From: JAJRPT01 sp964465945
GTDB taxonomy: Bacteria; Bacteroidota; Ignavibacteria; Kapaibacteriales; UBA2268
NCBI GenBank assembly: GCA_964465945.1
Contig: CAYXMM010000002.1
Coordinates: 62,001-126,000 of the forward strand
Reading direction: 5' to 3'
Length of the DNA: 64,000 nucleotides
The notes below the pieces were generated by a model. That model was not told where the DNA came from, ran no database searches, and worked only from the letters and a program-made list of their open reading frames with translations. Positions 18,941 to 30,500 of the stretch are shown one piece after another; positions within the stretch are counted from its first letter, which is position 1; every line of letters begins with the position of its first letter. Made by a program: the position numbers and the translations under genes.

Positions 18941-20215
18941 ATGAATCTCTGGGCAATAATTTATAACTTATTTATAATTCCAATTTTATTTTTAACTTAT
19001 AAAATTGTATCAATTTTTAATCTTAAAGTTCGAAAAAGAGAACGAGATTATTTTCATTATATTAATCAAATTCCAAAAAAAGAAAAAGGTACTCTTAGAA
19101 TTTTGATTCATTCATCTTCTTTAGGTGAGTTTGAACAGGCAAAACCTGTAATAGAAAGATTGAAACGAAACAGAGATAATATTGAAATTATTGCTTCATT
19201 TTACTCTCCATCCGGTCTTGAAAACTCATTAAATTATGATTTTGTTGATTTTAATGTTTATATGCCTTTTGATTCACTTTCAAGAGCAAAACAATTTACT
19301 AATATCACAAATCCTGATGTCATTGTTATGATTAGATATGACATTTGGAGAAATCACATAGCACTTTTTAAGTATAAAAGAAAGCCAATAATATTAATAA
19401 ATGCTTCTCAACCAAGTAATTACCTAAAATATTGTCCTTTTATTAAATCGTTCTACAAAGATTTATATTCATTATTCGATGAAATTTACACATTAAATGA
19501 AGAACATTATAGTTATTTTAATAAATTAAAAATTCCTTCTGAGATTATCAATTCGGCAGACACAAGGTATGACCGAATTATAGAAAAAGTTGCTGAAAAC
19601 TTAGATTCTGATTTGTTAGATAAAAAGCATTTTAAAGGTAAAAAAGTTATTGTATTTGGCTCATCTTGGGGAGAAGATGAAAATTTATTTGCAGATGTAC
19701 TAAATAAATATAGAAATAGTATTTTTCCAATTATTGTTCCTCACGAACCAAGCAAAGAACATATTATATCATCAAGACTTTTATTTCCAAAATCAGTGCT
19801 TTTAAGTGAGTATTCAAAAAATTTAGACTTTGAATTTGAAGCAATTATAGTAGATAGTATTGGTAAATTACTTCAACTATATTCATTCGCAGATGCAGCA
19901 TATATTGGTGGCGGAATTTCAAAAAGTGTGCATTCAGTTTCAGAGCCATCTGGTTACTCAATTCCTCTTGCTTGTGGACCTAAAATCGAGCGTTCACCAG
20001 AAGCCAAAGAGCTTAATAAATTAGGTTCGCTTAAAGTTATAAAAAATAAAATTGATGCTGAAAGCTTTATTAGTCTAGTGCTTGATGAAAAATCGTCAAA
20101 GGAATTAGGAATAATTTCAGGAAATTATATTAAGAACAAAGTTGGTGCAAGCAATTTAATTACTAATAAAATACTTTCCTTAGCCGATAAAAAAATAAAT
20201 CTCATTAGAGAGTAA
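18941..20215 (+). CDS. waaA: 3-deoxy-D-manno-octulosonic acid (Kdo) transferase
   Basis: KdtA/WaaA adds Kdo from CMP-Kdo to lipid A at the inner membrane, the first core step of LPS. The 424-residue protein starts with a membrane anchor (residues 1-28) and contains the GT30 landmarks HSSSLGEFEQAKPVIE, a VIVMIRYDIWRN segment (usually ELWPN) and YIGGGISKSVHSVSEPSGY (usually GGSLxxxGGHNxLEP). I place the start at ATG 18941, because the longer frame begins with TTG inside a TAATTTTG promoter-like box (18909-18916). The catalytic-region motifs deviate from the proteobacterial consensus as usual in Bacteroidota. Confidence 0.85.
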   Translation: MNLWAIIYNLFIIPILFLTYKIVSIFNLKVRKRERDYFHYINQIPKKEKGTLRILIHSSSLGEFEQAKPVIERLKRNRDNIEIIASFYSPSGLENSLNYDFVDFNVYMPFDSLSRAKQFTNITNPDVIVMIRYDIWRNHIALFKYKRKPIILINASQPSNYLKYCPFIKSFYKDLYSLFDEIYTLNEEHYSYFNKLKIPSEIINSADTRYDRIIEKVAENLDSDLLDKKHFKGKKVIVFGSSWGEDENLFADVLNKYRNSIFPIIVPHEPSKEHIISSRLLFPKSVLLSEYSKNLDFEFEAIIVDSIGKLLQLYSFADAAYIGGGISKSVHSVSEPSGYSIPLACGPKIERSPEAKELNKLGSLKVIKNKIDAESFISLVLDEKSSKELGIISGNYIKNKVGASNLITNKILSLADKKINLIRE

Positions 20216-20243
20216 ATTAAGACAACATTCAGATTTAATATAA

Positions 20244-20275
20244 TAAAAAAAGGAGCAATTTGCTCCTTTTTTGAT
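20244..20275. terminator. Bidirectional terminator between convergent genes
   Basis: AAAAAAAGGAGCA and TGCTCCTTTTTT form a perfect hairpin with A/T tails on both sides. It lies between the converging waaA and M28 peptidase genes and can stop transcription from both. Confidence 0.88.
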
Positions 20276-20278
20276 TTT

Positions 20279-22066
20279 TTATTTTGCTGCTAATTTGACA
20301 TTGAAAGTAAGTGGTTCTTTTTTGCCACCTCGTAATACGCTGACTTTTACTATATCACCAGGATTTTTCTCCCAGTAGCTATACATAAAGTCATAAATAT
20401 CTTTTACATCAACTTCATCAACTTTTATTACTATGTCACCAGCTTTTAAACCACCAATTTCAGCGGGACTTCCTGGACGAACGCCATCAAGAACGAAGCC
20501 GTGTTCAGTATCACTATATGAAGGTATAACACCCATAACAACTTTGGAACTTGTTCGACTTATATGCTCTTTTTTGTCACTTTCTTTTACTTCTGAATAA
20601 GGTAATTCGTTTTCGTTTGAGAGCTTTCTAATTACTGCTTCTGAATAATCTAAAATTTTCACAATTCCTGCATAATCAATTCTTTCTGGTGTATCGTCAG
20701 GAGTGTGATACTCTGAGTGAATTCCAGAAAAGAAAAACAGAACAGGAATTCTAATCAGGTTGAATGATTGGTGGTCTGAAGGACCATTTCCTGTTGCGAC
20801 TTTTTTAATTTTAATTGCTTGTTGCCTTGCAATATCATCAACTACGCTTTCAATTTTCGGACTTGTTCCTACTCCGAAAACTTGCATATCTTTGCTATCT
20901 AATCTTCCAACCATATCGTAATTTACGTAGAATTTGATTTTAGATTTTTCAACAGGAAGGTTTAAAGCGAATTCTTTTGAACCAAGCAGTCCCATTTCTT
21001 CTGATGAAAAAGCAACAAAAATTATGTTGTCTTTAATTTTATTCTCAGAAAATCTCTTTGCTAATTGAAGTATAGCAGAAGTTCCTGATGCATTATCATC
21101 GGCTCCGTAGTGAATTTTAATTTCCTTACCTTTGTATCTTGATGAACTAGAATGACCTTCGCCGAGGTGGTCGTAATGAGCGCCAATAATGATATATTTA
21201 TCAGTTTCGCCTTTCAAAAGACCCATTATATTTTTAGTGCTTGTAAGTTTATCTTTTATTGATACGTTTATTTTGCAAGTTGAGTTTTTTAATTGAAATG
21301 ATTTAGGTTTTCGAGTTTTATTGATTGCTTCTTCACAAGGATAAAGCTTGTCGCTATTTGGAAAAAACTTATCCATTTGAACTCTATTTGCTTGAATGCA
21401 AATGATTCCAGCATCTGTTGAAACTCTATCTACATCTTCTAATCTCTCGAATACGTTTGCGGAATCACCTTGTATATTAACAAAAATAATTGCTGCTGCT
21501 TTGTGATTTTTAGCATTTGTTGTTTTATATCTTAAATTTGAATATTTTGCAAATTCACCTGTTTTTGAAACACCATCTGGGCTGTCCGATAGTAAAACCA
21601 CAATTTTACCTTCAACATTAACTCCTTCGTAATCATCATAATTAAGTTCTTTGGCGCTTATTCCATAACCACAGAATATTAGTTCGGCTTCAATTTCACC
21701 ATTTGATGAGAATGAGTAAGGTAAATAGTCAGAATTAACTGCCCAAGATTTTGTTGTTGTTATTGGTTTGCCTGGTCGTGGAATTGTTACAGTGAATTGC
21801 AAATCGTTATTACCTGCTGCATCTAACTCTCTACCTGTTTTTACTTCAAAAGATTGAGTATAACTTCCGTTGACTTTTTCTAAGCCAATACTTTCAAATT
21901 TTGACTGAATAAATTGTGCTGCTTTTTCGATTCCTTCGGTTCCTGGTTTTCTACCTTTTAATTCAGGTGAAGCGAGATATTCAAGATTAGATTTAATCTC
22001 GGATATTTCGTCAGCGATTAAGTTTATAGATACAAAAAGAATTAATATTAAAACTAACTTTTTCAT
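20279..22066 (-). CDS. Exported M28 family zinc aminopeptidase with PA and PDZ domains
   Basis: This is a 595-residue periplasmic or surface peptidase with a signal peptide (1-18). A protease-associated (PA) insertion spans about residues 115-245. The M28 domain follows, with the full two-zinc set: His297 (GAHYDH), Asp323 (GADDNASG), Glu356/357 (SSEEMG), Asp384 (NYDMVGR) and His454 (SEYHTPDD). A C-terminal PDZ domain (about 510-590) has the GVRPGSPAEIGGLKAGD carboxylate-binding loop and may recruit or gate substrates. It removes N-terminal residues from peptides. It lies 17 bp downstream of murF on the same strand. Confidence 0.93.
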   Translation of the reverse strand: MKKLVLILILFVSINLIADEISEIKSNLEYLASPELKGRKPGTEGIEKAAQFIQSKFESIGLEKVNGSYTQSFEVKTGRELDAAGNNDLQFTVTIPRPGKPITTTKSWAVNSDYLPYSFSSNGEIEAELIFCGYGISAKELNYDDYEGVNVEGKIVVLLSDSPDGVSKTGEFAKYSNLRYKTTNAKNHKAAAIIFVNIQGDSANVFERLEDVDRVSTDAGIICIQANRVQMDKFFPNSDKLYPCEEAINKTRKPKSFQLKNSTCKINVSIKDKLTSTKNIMGLLKGETDKYIIIGAHYDHLGEGHSSSSRYKGKEIKIHYGADDNASGTSAILQLAKRFSENKIKDNIIFVAFSSEEMGLLGSKEFALNLPVEKSKIKFYVNYDMVGRLDSKDMQVFGVGTSPKIESVVDDIARQQAIKIKKVATGNGPSDHQSFNLIRIPVLFFFSGIHSEYHTPDDTPERIDYAGIVKILDYSEAVIRKLSNENELPYSEVKESDKKEHISRTSSKVVMGVIPSYSDTEHGFVLDGVRPGSPAEIGGLKAGDIVIKVDEVDVKDIYDFMYSYWEKNPGDIVKVSVLRGGKKEPLTFNVKLAAK

Positions 22067-22083
22067 TAATTTTATCCTTTCAA

Positions 22084-23469
22084 TTAGTTTATTTTACTTA
22101 GAATTTCAGTAACGACTTCTTCCATTTTCATACCTCTTGAACCTTTTACTAATATTATATCATTATCGGCTAGTGAGTTCAAAAGTTTTGAAGTTATTTC
22201 TGACTTATTTTCAAAATTAAGATTTCTATCCACACTATTATAAATTGGTCCATAAGTGTAAATTTGTGTTGTTACACTTTTAGCATTATCTAAGATTAGT
22301 TGATGTTCTTTAGCTGTTTCTTCGCCTAATTCAAGCATATCTCCGAGTACAATATGGATATTTTTCTTGTCTTTAAAACTCGATACTAAATTAATCATTT
22401 CAGCTACGCTTCCTGGATTTGCATTGTAAGTGTCGTTTATTATTTTGATATTATTTTTATTAATAACAGAAAGTCGTCCATATTCAGTTGAAGTATCAGG
22501 AGTAAAAGATTCTAAGCCCTTTTTCACTTCTTCTTCACTTAAATCTAAGTTCAATCCAATTGCTGAAGCGGCAAGTGCATTTATTGCACCTGGGTATCCT
22601 GGTACATTAATTTTTGCAGTAAGCTCTTTTTGATTAAACTTAGCAGTTATTGTCGGCATTAAATCATCGTCATATTCAACGTCTCCAACCAGCATTGCCT
22701 CATTTGTGAATCCATAACTTACTCTCTTTTCGAGTACCATTGTATATTTTTTTAGTCGAGTATCATCAAGGTTAATATATGAGAAAATATCGTGTTTCTT
22801 TGCGTAATTAAATAGATTTGTCTCTTCAATTTCTACTCCGTCTATGTCAATTAAAACTTCGAGGTGTTCTTTGTTAATATTAGTTATAAGAGCATGATTT
22901 GGGTTGACGATTTTGCTTAATTCTGCAATTTCACCGAAGGAATTTGTTCCCATTTCAATAACTGCAGCAGTATGACTTTCATCTAATTGTAAAAGCATAA
23001 GGGGAACGCCTAACTGATTATTATAATTTTTATAAGTTTTTAAAACATTAAACTTAGTAGATAAAACTGAAGCGATTAATTCTTTCGTTGTAGTTTTTCC
23101 GTTAGAGCCAGCAACAGCAATAATAGGAATGCTAAACCTACTTCTGTGGTAATTAGCGGTTTCACCGAGAGCTTTATAAGAGTTTTTTACAACAATAATT
23201 GGTAAATCTTTTAATTCTTCTTTGTTTTGTATATACCAATTTTGTTCAACAAACGCAAGAGATGCGCCGAGTTCAAAAGCATCATTCACACGACTATGTC
23301 CGTCTGAATTTGCCCCTTTTAAAGCAAAGAAAGCATTTCCTTGATTTATTGTTCTTGTGTCAATCGAAATGCCTTCTACTAAAATATCATTATTTATATT
23401 ATGAAGATCATTCTGTCCAAAAAGGATGAATAAGTCTTCAAAATTAAACTTAGCTCTATTCTTTATCAT
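22084..23469 (-). CDS. murF: UDP-N-acetylmuramoyl-tripeptide--D-alanyl-D-alanine ligase
   Basis: MurF adds D-Ala-D-Ala to the UDP-MurNAc tripeptide in the cytoplasm, the last soluble step of peptidoglycan precursor synthesis. The 461 residues show the N-terminal SIDTRTINQGNAFFALKG substrate domain, the ATP-binding AGSNGKTTTKE (120-130), the NYNNQLGVPL block, EMGTNSFGEI and NDTYNANPGS, all typical of MurF. Its start overlaps the end of bamD by 14 bp, and it stands apart from a mur/dcw cluster, as is common in some Bacteroidota relatives. Confidence 0.95.
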   Translation of the reverse strand: MIKNRAKFNFEDLFILFGQNDLHNINNDILVEGISIDTRTINQGNAFFALKGANSDGHSRVNDAFELGASLAFVEQNWYIQNKEELKDLPIIVVKNSYKALGETANYHRSRFSIPIIAVAGSNGKTTTKELIASVLSTKFNVLKTYKNYNNQLGVPLMLLQLDESHTAAVIEMGTNSFGEIAELSKIVNPNHALITNINKEHLEVLIDIDGVEIEETNLFNYAKKHDIFSYINLDDTRLKKYTMVLEKRVSYGFTNEAMLVGDVEYDDDLMPTITAKFNQKELTAKINVPGYPGAINALAASAIGLNLDLSEEEVKKGLESFTPDTSTEYGRLSVINKNNIKIINDTYNANPGSVAEMINLVSSFKDKKNIHIVLGDMLELGEETAKEHQLILDNAKSVTTQIYTYGPIYNSVDRNLNFENKSEITSKLLNSLADNDIILVKGSRGMKMEEVVTEILSKIN

Positions 23470-24214
23470 TTTTTTCTTTCATTATTTGTTGTGTAAGCAA
23501 TTCGATTTCTTTTTTGAACTTACCATTAGCAAATTTTGATTCATAAATTTTAATTAATCCGAGGGCTTCTTCATGTCTATCCATGTAATCAAGTGTTTTG
23601 ATTTTCCCGAAATAAGCATCTTCAAAGTATTGAGTATCATCATATTTATTAATTACTTCATCATAATAAATTAAAGCCGCTCTTGGAGCATCTAAAATCA
23701 TATAAATTTCAGCAATATGATATTGTTTATGAGCTAATTTACCCCGAAGTACTTCAATTAATTTGTCTGCTTCTTTAGTTAAGCTATCATTAGGGTAAAC
23801 ATATTGAAATTCTTGTAGTGATTCTATTGCTTTGTTGGTATATTCTTGGTCTCGTTCAAATGAAGGAGATAGCATAAAGTAGCATTTAGCAGATTTGAAC
23901 ATTGCCTCTTTTGCGTATTCTGTTGAAGGGTAAATTCTACGTAGGTTGTTGTAATTGAAAGCAGCTAATATATAATTGCCATCATTAAAATCACACTCTG
24001 AGAGATAATACTGAGCTTTCTCAGCATAATTTGATGCTGGAAATTGTAATTTAATTATATCAAACTTTTGTTTTGCTTTAAAATAATCTTCATCATTAAA
24101 ATATTCCATTGCTTGGTTAAAAACGGCTTCAGGAGTTTTTGATGATTCAGATTTATCCGAAGAACAAGAGACAATGCTAATTAAACTTAAAAATATTAGG
24201 AATTTTAATTTCAT
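23456..24214 (-). CDS. bamD: Outer-membrane assembly lipoprotein BamD
   Basis: BamD is the essential lipoprotein partner of BamA in outer-membrane protein insertion. The 252-residue protein starts MKLKFLIFLSLISIVSCSS, a lipoprotein signal with the lipobox SIVSC. It continues as tandem tetratricopeptide repeats (FNDEDYFKAKQKFD, NDGNYILAAFNYNNL, KQYHIAEIYMILDAPRAALIYYDEV, HEEALGLIKIYE), the YfiO/BamD architecture. I use the ATG at 24214, because the eight upstream in-frame residues would spoil the signal peptide. It overlaps murF by 14 bp. Confidence 0.88.
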   Translation of the reverse strand: MKLKFLIFLSLISIVSCSSDKSESSKTPEAVFNQAMEYFNDEDYFKAKQKFDIIKLQFPASNYAEKAQYYLSECDFNDGNYILAAFNYNNLRRIYPSTEYAKEAMFKSAKCYFMLSPSFERDQEYTNKAIESLQEFQYVYPNDSLTKEADKLIEVLRGKLAHKQYHIAEIYMILDAPRAALIYYDEVINKYDDTQYFEDAYFGKIKTLDYMDRHEEALGLIKIYESKFANGKFKKEIELLTQQIMKEKNDKE

Positions 24215-24536
24215 AAACAATTGGGATAAAAAATACAAAATTAATCAATTTATTTGATTTCTTGAAACTAAATCAAGAATGAATACGAAATACGATTACG
24301 AGTTGATTAATGTTTGCAATTTATTAATTTAATAGTTTTAATTTTAAAACTAAAATATTGCTTTTGGCATAATATTTATGGAAAATAGCAATAAATAGGT
24401 TATTTTTGGAACTTATTAAATTTGTAATTCGTAGAAATTATTCAATTTTATTAACTAATGTTAAATTATTCAGAGGTAAGCTTATATTTTCTTACTACTT
24501 ATTCGTCTTTGTGAAATCCAATTAAAGTAAAATAAA
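24215..24536. other. Divergent intergenic region between bamD and sprA
   Basis: About 320 bp of AT-rich sequence must hold the promoters of both genes. A TAAATTTG at 24417-24424 fits a -7 box for sprA, about 112 bp before its start, but no TTTG sits at the expected distance upstream. I see no RNA gene or repeat here. Confidence 0.5.
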
Positions 24537-27500
24537 TTGCGTATAAGCAGAAAGATATATATAACAATAACAATAATTTTTCTCTTGAGTTTAAGCAGCA
24601 ATTCAGTGAGGGGAAGTTTGCTGTATAACGCAGGTCCGTTATATAGCATAGCACCTTTATACGCTTTCTCAAACTTAACTTCTACACAAATAAACTACTT
24701 TCCTTACTTTTGGTTTCCTTTCATTGCTATGCCTCAATCTTACAGAACAGAAAGAGAACTTTTTAAACCCGATACAAGTTATAAATCAGCATTATTTGAG
24801 CGATATGGTCGAAGATTTCATCCTGGCAAATATGATTATGGGGAGCCGAACTTGCCGGGTTATGAATTTAAAAGTGAGTATGATGATGAAACTGGTGGTA
24901 TGAAAGTTTATGAGACTTTTAATGGTCAAAAAGTTTTTTATGAGCGAGAACTTACATTAAATGAGTATTTGAATGAGGTTAAACAAAGGTATCAGGAAAA
25001 AAAATGGGATTCTATTTCTTCTGATTATGATTTAAAGAAAGCATTTTCAGGTGGTGATTTAGCTCGACTAATGTCTACTGCGACTGGATTTTCAATTCCA
25101 TTACCCCCTAATCCAATTTTTAGTATTTTCGGCTCGCCCAAGATAAGTATAAATGTCAATGGAGAGGTGAATGTGAGGGTGGGTTGGCGTTGGAATACCC
25201 AAAACTTAGGAACGGTATCTCAATTTGGTCAAACTCAATCAACACCTATTTTTTCGCAAGATATTCGAGTGAATGTAAGTGGTAGTATAGGTGATAAATT
25301 GAAATTGTCGACGGATTGGAATACTCGTCGAAGTTTCGATATGGATAATAGGTTTAAAATTGGCTTTGAAGGTGAAGATGATGATATAATAAAGCTTGTT
25401 GAGGTTGGAAATGTATCAATGCCTTCTTATAATTCGCTTATAGGTGGAGGTCAAACTTTATTCGGGGTTAGAGCTGATTTTCAATTTGGACCTTTATTCT
25501 TGAAAACTATTCTTTCACAAAGACGAGGTGAAAGAAGATATGTTGATGTTCAAGGTGGAAAGAACTTAAATCCTTTCACTTTACGTGCTTATGACTATGT
25601 TCGTAATTATTTCTTTTTGAATGATGAATATAAACAAGTTTATAATGAATACTTTAAATATGCTACTCCTGTTTTACCAGTTCAATTTGATAGTATAAGT
25701 GTAAAGGAAATTGAAGTATGGGAATCAACTACTCAACTTACAAATACTAAAGTTAGAGAGGCAGTAGCACATAATGTCTTGCCTAAATTAAGACGTGGGG
25801 AGAATTATCCGCAATCGTTAATTGATGCACCTATTACAGCGGGGAAAGTTGAAAGAGGTAGATTTCAACTACTTGATTCAACAAAATGGGAACTTGATTA
25901 TAACTTAGGAACTCTAAGAATTGAGAATTTGTCACCAGATAGGACTTATGCAGTTTCGTATCGATTACAAGGTCCATCTCAATCATTAGACGACGACCAA
26001 AGAATTGGGTATTTATCATCAGAAAGAGAGTTCAAAGAAGTGATGGTGCTTCAACTTGTTTATGTTCGTAATTTACAGCCAGGGTTCAAAGAACTTTGGG
26101 GAAGACAAATGAAGAATATTTACAATATTGGAGCTACTAATGTAGATGCGTCTTCAGCAAAAATTAATATTTGGTATTTACGTCCAAGTAATGACTCTGT
26201 TGATGTGCTGGAAGGTTCAAATCAGAAAATCGTTACAATTTTTGGCGTTGATAGAACAGATAATAGCGGGCAGGTGCAACCTGATGGTAAATATGATATG
26301 CGAGAGCCGTTTTTTAATGCGCAAAGAGGGGAAATTACTTTCCCAAGTGTTGAACCATTCAGAGCAGGACTTTATGCCTATTTTGATAGTTTAGGGAAAA
26401 GACAAGTTGCTGATAAATATGTTTATGGCGATGTTTATGATACAACTTGGGATGTTGCCAAAATAAATACAGCAAGAGATAGATTTATTATTTCGGGTGA
26501 AGTTTCTGGTTCTTCTTCTAATAGAATCAGGTTAGGAGCATTTAACTTAGCCCCTGGTTCAGTTAAAATTTCTCTTGATGGTTCGCCTTTACGAGAGTAT
26601 CAAGATTTCGTTGTTGACTATTTTTCAGGGACGGTTCAACTTAGAAACCCAAGAGCAACCTTACCAAATGCAAATCTTAAAATTGAATATGAGCAGGCAG
26701 ATATATTCCAAGTTTCAACAAAAACTTTAGCAGGATTAAGGGCAGATTATAATTTAATTGATTCAAGGCGAGTCAGGTCTGATTTGGGATTCACCTTTAT
26801 GCACTATAATCAAAGCGCTGTAATCGACCAAGTGCAATTAGGGCAGGAACCAGTTGCAAATACTATGATGGGATTTGATGCAAAATTAAATTGGGATACT
26901 CCTTGGCTTACTAAATTATTAGACTACTTACCTTTTTATGATACTAAAGCAAAATCAAATTTCGATTTTCTCGCTGAATGGGCTATGATGTTTCCTGAGC
27001 CAAATAAAAGAAAATCGGTTATACCAAGTGATGACGGTGAGTCAGTTGTTTATATTGATAATTTTGAAGCAGCTCAAAGAAGAATAACTTTGGGGTTAAA
27101 TCCTTCGCTATGGTCACATAGTTCAGCTCCAGTTGATGAAACTATTGCCCCAACAGCAGAAGAACGAAACCTTTATCGTGGTTCAACTTTTTGGTATCAA
27201 AAATTTATCCCATGGATTAGACAGCGAGATGTTTACCCTGATAAACAAGTATTAATTGGACAAAATAACTTAAGCCCGTTGCAATTTTATTTAGAGCCAT
27301 ACATAAGAGGTATTTATAATAATAACCCTGAGTTTCTTGACACTTTGAATCCTATGTATGATGAAAGCCAGCCACATTATATTTTAAGAAATGGAGCAGA
27401 TGGGAGATTAAATAAAGATAGAGTTTGGGGTGGTATGATGAGATTATTATCTTCATTCAATACTAACTTTGATAATGAAAATATTCAGTTCATTGAAATA

Positions 27501-30500
27501 ATGATGAATGTATATAATCATGAACAGAATACAAAATTATATTTAGATTTAGGACAGATAAGCGAAGATGTTATTCCAAATGGGAAATTAAATACAGAAG
27601 ATGGTATAACAGCAAAAAGCCCACTACCAAATGGCTTAATTGATATTGGAGAAGATGTCGGCATTGATGGATTAAGTAATGAAGAGGAAAAAACAAATAC
27701 GGATCCAAATAAGTTAATTTTTCCATATCCATTGAGCTTGGAAGATGACCCAGCAAGAGATGATTATTTCTTTGACTTCAAACAAAATGTAAGCGACCAA
27801 GTTGAAAAAGACTTTGTCAAATATAATAATTTTGAAAATAATTCCAAAATGTCTGAAATGGGTGCTTTTCCAGATACTGAAATTTTAAATGACAATAATG
27901 GGCAACAAATAGCCCTTGACAATAGCTATTTTAGATATGAAATTGATATTTCAAATTTGAACGAAAGCACTAATCCCCAAATAGTCGGAGGTAACCCATC
28001 TAAGGGTTGGTATTTATTTAGAATTCCAATTAGAAAACCAACTTCAAAAGTTGGTAATCCACAATTTACAAATATCCAATATGTAAGGTTAGCAGCACAG
28101 GGTGGAGTAGCACAAGTATGGATTGCAGATTGGGCTTTAGTTGGTTCTCAATGGCAGAGAATTAACACATTTCAATCAGTTCCTCCATCTGATAGTGCTA
28201 TGCAAGTTTCTTTTGTTAATTCATTTGAAAATGGTTCATCTCCTGACTATTACACAATGCCTCCAGGTGTTCGCTCTCCAAGACAAATTAATAGCCCTAA
28301 TCCTCAACAGAATATTAGATTAAACGAGCAATCTCTAAGAGTTTGTGTGAGTAATTTGAAATTTGGTGAAGAAAGAATGGCAACAAGAATTTTCCAAAAT
28401 ATGGATATATTCTATTATAAAAAATTGAAATTCTTTGTCCATGGCGATGGCTCTATGCCAAATGTAATTCAGCAAGGAACAATTCCTGATGCTTATGTTT
28501 ATATGCGGTTCGGTATTGATTCAAATAACTACTACGAATATAAACAACCATTAACATCGAATTGGGACGATATTGAAATTGATTTAAGGAAGCTTACTTC
28601 TATTAAACAAATCCGTGATAATAGTAAATTGAATGAAAGACAAGAGTTTCCAGCAGGAAATGGTAATCCGAATGCCACTTTTGCAATAAAAGGAACGCCA
28701 ATCTTAACGCGTATAAGTTTCTTTGGATTTGGTGTTGCTAATCCAAGCGAACGTTTTCCTAATGACTTAACTACTTGTATCTGGGTTGATGAGTTAAGAT
28801 TAACTGATGCAGAAAATAGCAATGATTGGGCTGCAAATGTTTCATCTAACTTACAATTAGCTGATTTGGGAACTGTAACAGCATCAATGAATACCAAGCA
28901 AGCGAATTTCCATAAACTCGAAGAAAGATTTGGGGATAGAAAAAATGATGGCAATTTCACCATTTCTATGCAAGGAAATTTAGAAAAACTTGCTCCAAAA
29001 GAGTTTAAACAAATGAAAATTCCAATTGCTTATACTCATGCTGAGTTATTATCTACTCCAAAATTTATAGCGAACACTGACCTTGCACTTGAAGAAGCAA
29101 TGGCTATAACAAGGGATAATATTTTAGACAATGGAGGAAGTAAAGCAGAAGCAGATAGAGAAGCTAATAAACTTAAAGATAAATCAGAATTACTTAAAGT
29201 TCAAGACCAATGGTCGCTTACTGGAATAAAATTAGGTATCCCAGTTAATCACTGGTCAATAAATGAAACTCTAAATAAGTTGAACTTTAATTACACATAT
29301 TCACAAGAATATACAAGAACCCCTGTCTATGAAAATAGGTTTAATTGGAATTGGACATTAGATGCTAATTATACAAATTCACTCCCTGATATTCTTGCTT
29401 TTAGCCCAACAAAATTCTTAAAAGATGTGCCTGTAATTGGGGTTTATGGAGATTGGAAATTGAACTTATTACCTTCGAATATTGGCTTTGGATTAAATAT
29501 GACTAGGGGGAGACAGACAGAACAATCAAGATTCTTAACCTTTGCTTCACCTGTTGTAAGAAGTTTCTTTGCAGATAGGAAAGCTAATTTTACTTGGAAA
29601 CTTAGCCAAGGTGGATTATTATCGCCAAGTATTGATTATTCGTTCAATACAAGAAGTTCATTAATTGATTTAGAGCATGATGAGTTTGGAAATCAAAGAA
29701 CTGGGAGTCAAATTTCAAATGCGATGTTTTCAAATGGCTTCGATTTTGGTAGAAATACTACTCATAATCAAATGTTCACAATAAACTTTAAACCAATTTT
29801 ACCAGTTGGATTTTTAAATAAATACTTGGATATGAATGGTTCTTATAATGTGAATTACTCATGGAATGACCCATTAATGCCAGACCCTGCTGTGCGTGAT
29901 AGAGCAAAAAATGCTACTTATAATGGCCAGTTTCGTTATAATATAAATGTAAGTTTAAGAAGCTTTGGTGACGAAATTTTTGGAATTACTCCAAGTAAGA
30001 TGTTTGGTAAAAGAAAAGATGATAAGACAGGCGAAGAAGTAACTGATTGGGGAAGTCAAATATTATTAGCTTTCAAATCCATTCTTTTAGATTATGAGAA
30101 AATTAATATTACTTTAAGCCAAACAAATAATTCTACTAATCCAGGTGTTTTTGGTGGAACTGGTATGAGTAATTTCTGGGGTAGAGGGATTACTGGAAGA
30201 GAGAGTTTGAATAATTTCGGACCAAGTTTCGCTTATCAAATGGGATTAACGTCTAATCCTCATGGTGGGTTTAATATATCTCCTTCAAGTAGTTTTCCAT
30301 TTTTCTCTTTTGATTCTTACCCTGGTTTGAGACCACCAAATGGGCGATATCAAGATAATTACAGACAAAGCACAGATTTGAATATTGCTACCAATAGACC
30401 TCTTTGGGAAGGAGCAACACTTGATTTAACATGGAAAACTTCACAAGCGTTTAATAGAAACCAAACTGTAATAACGGATGTTAATGGTGTTCCGACTTTT

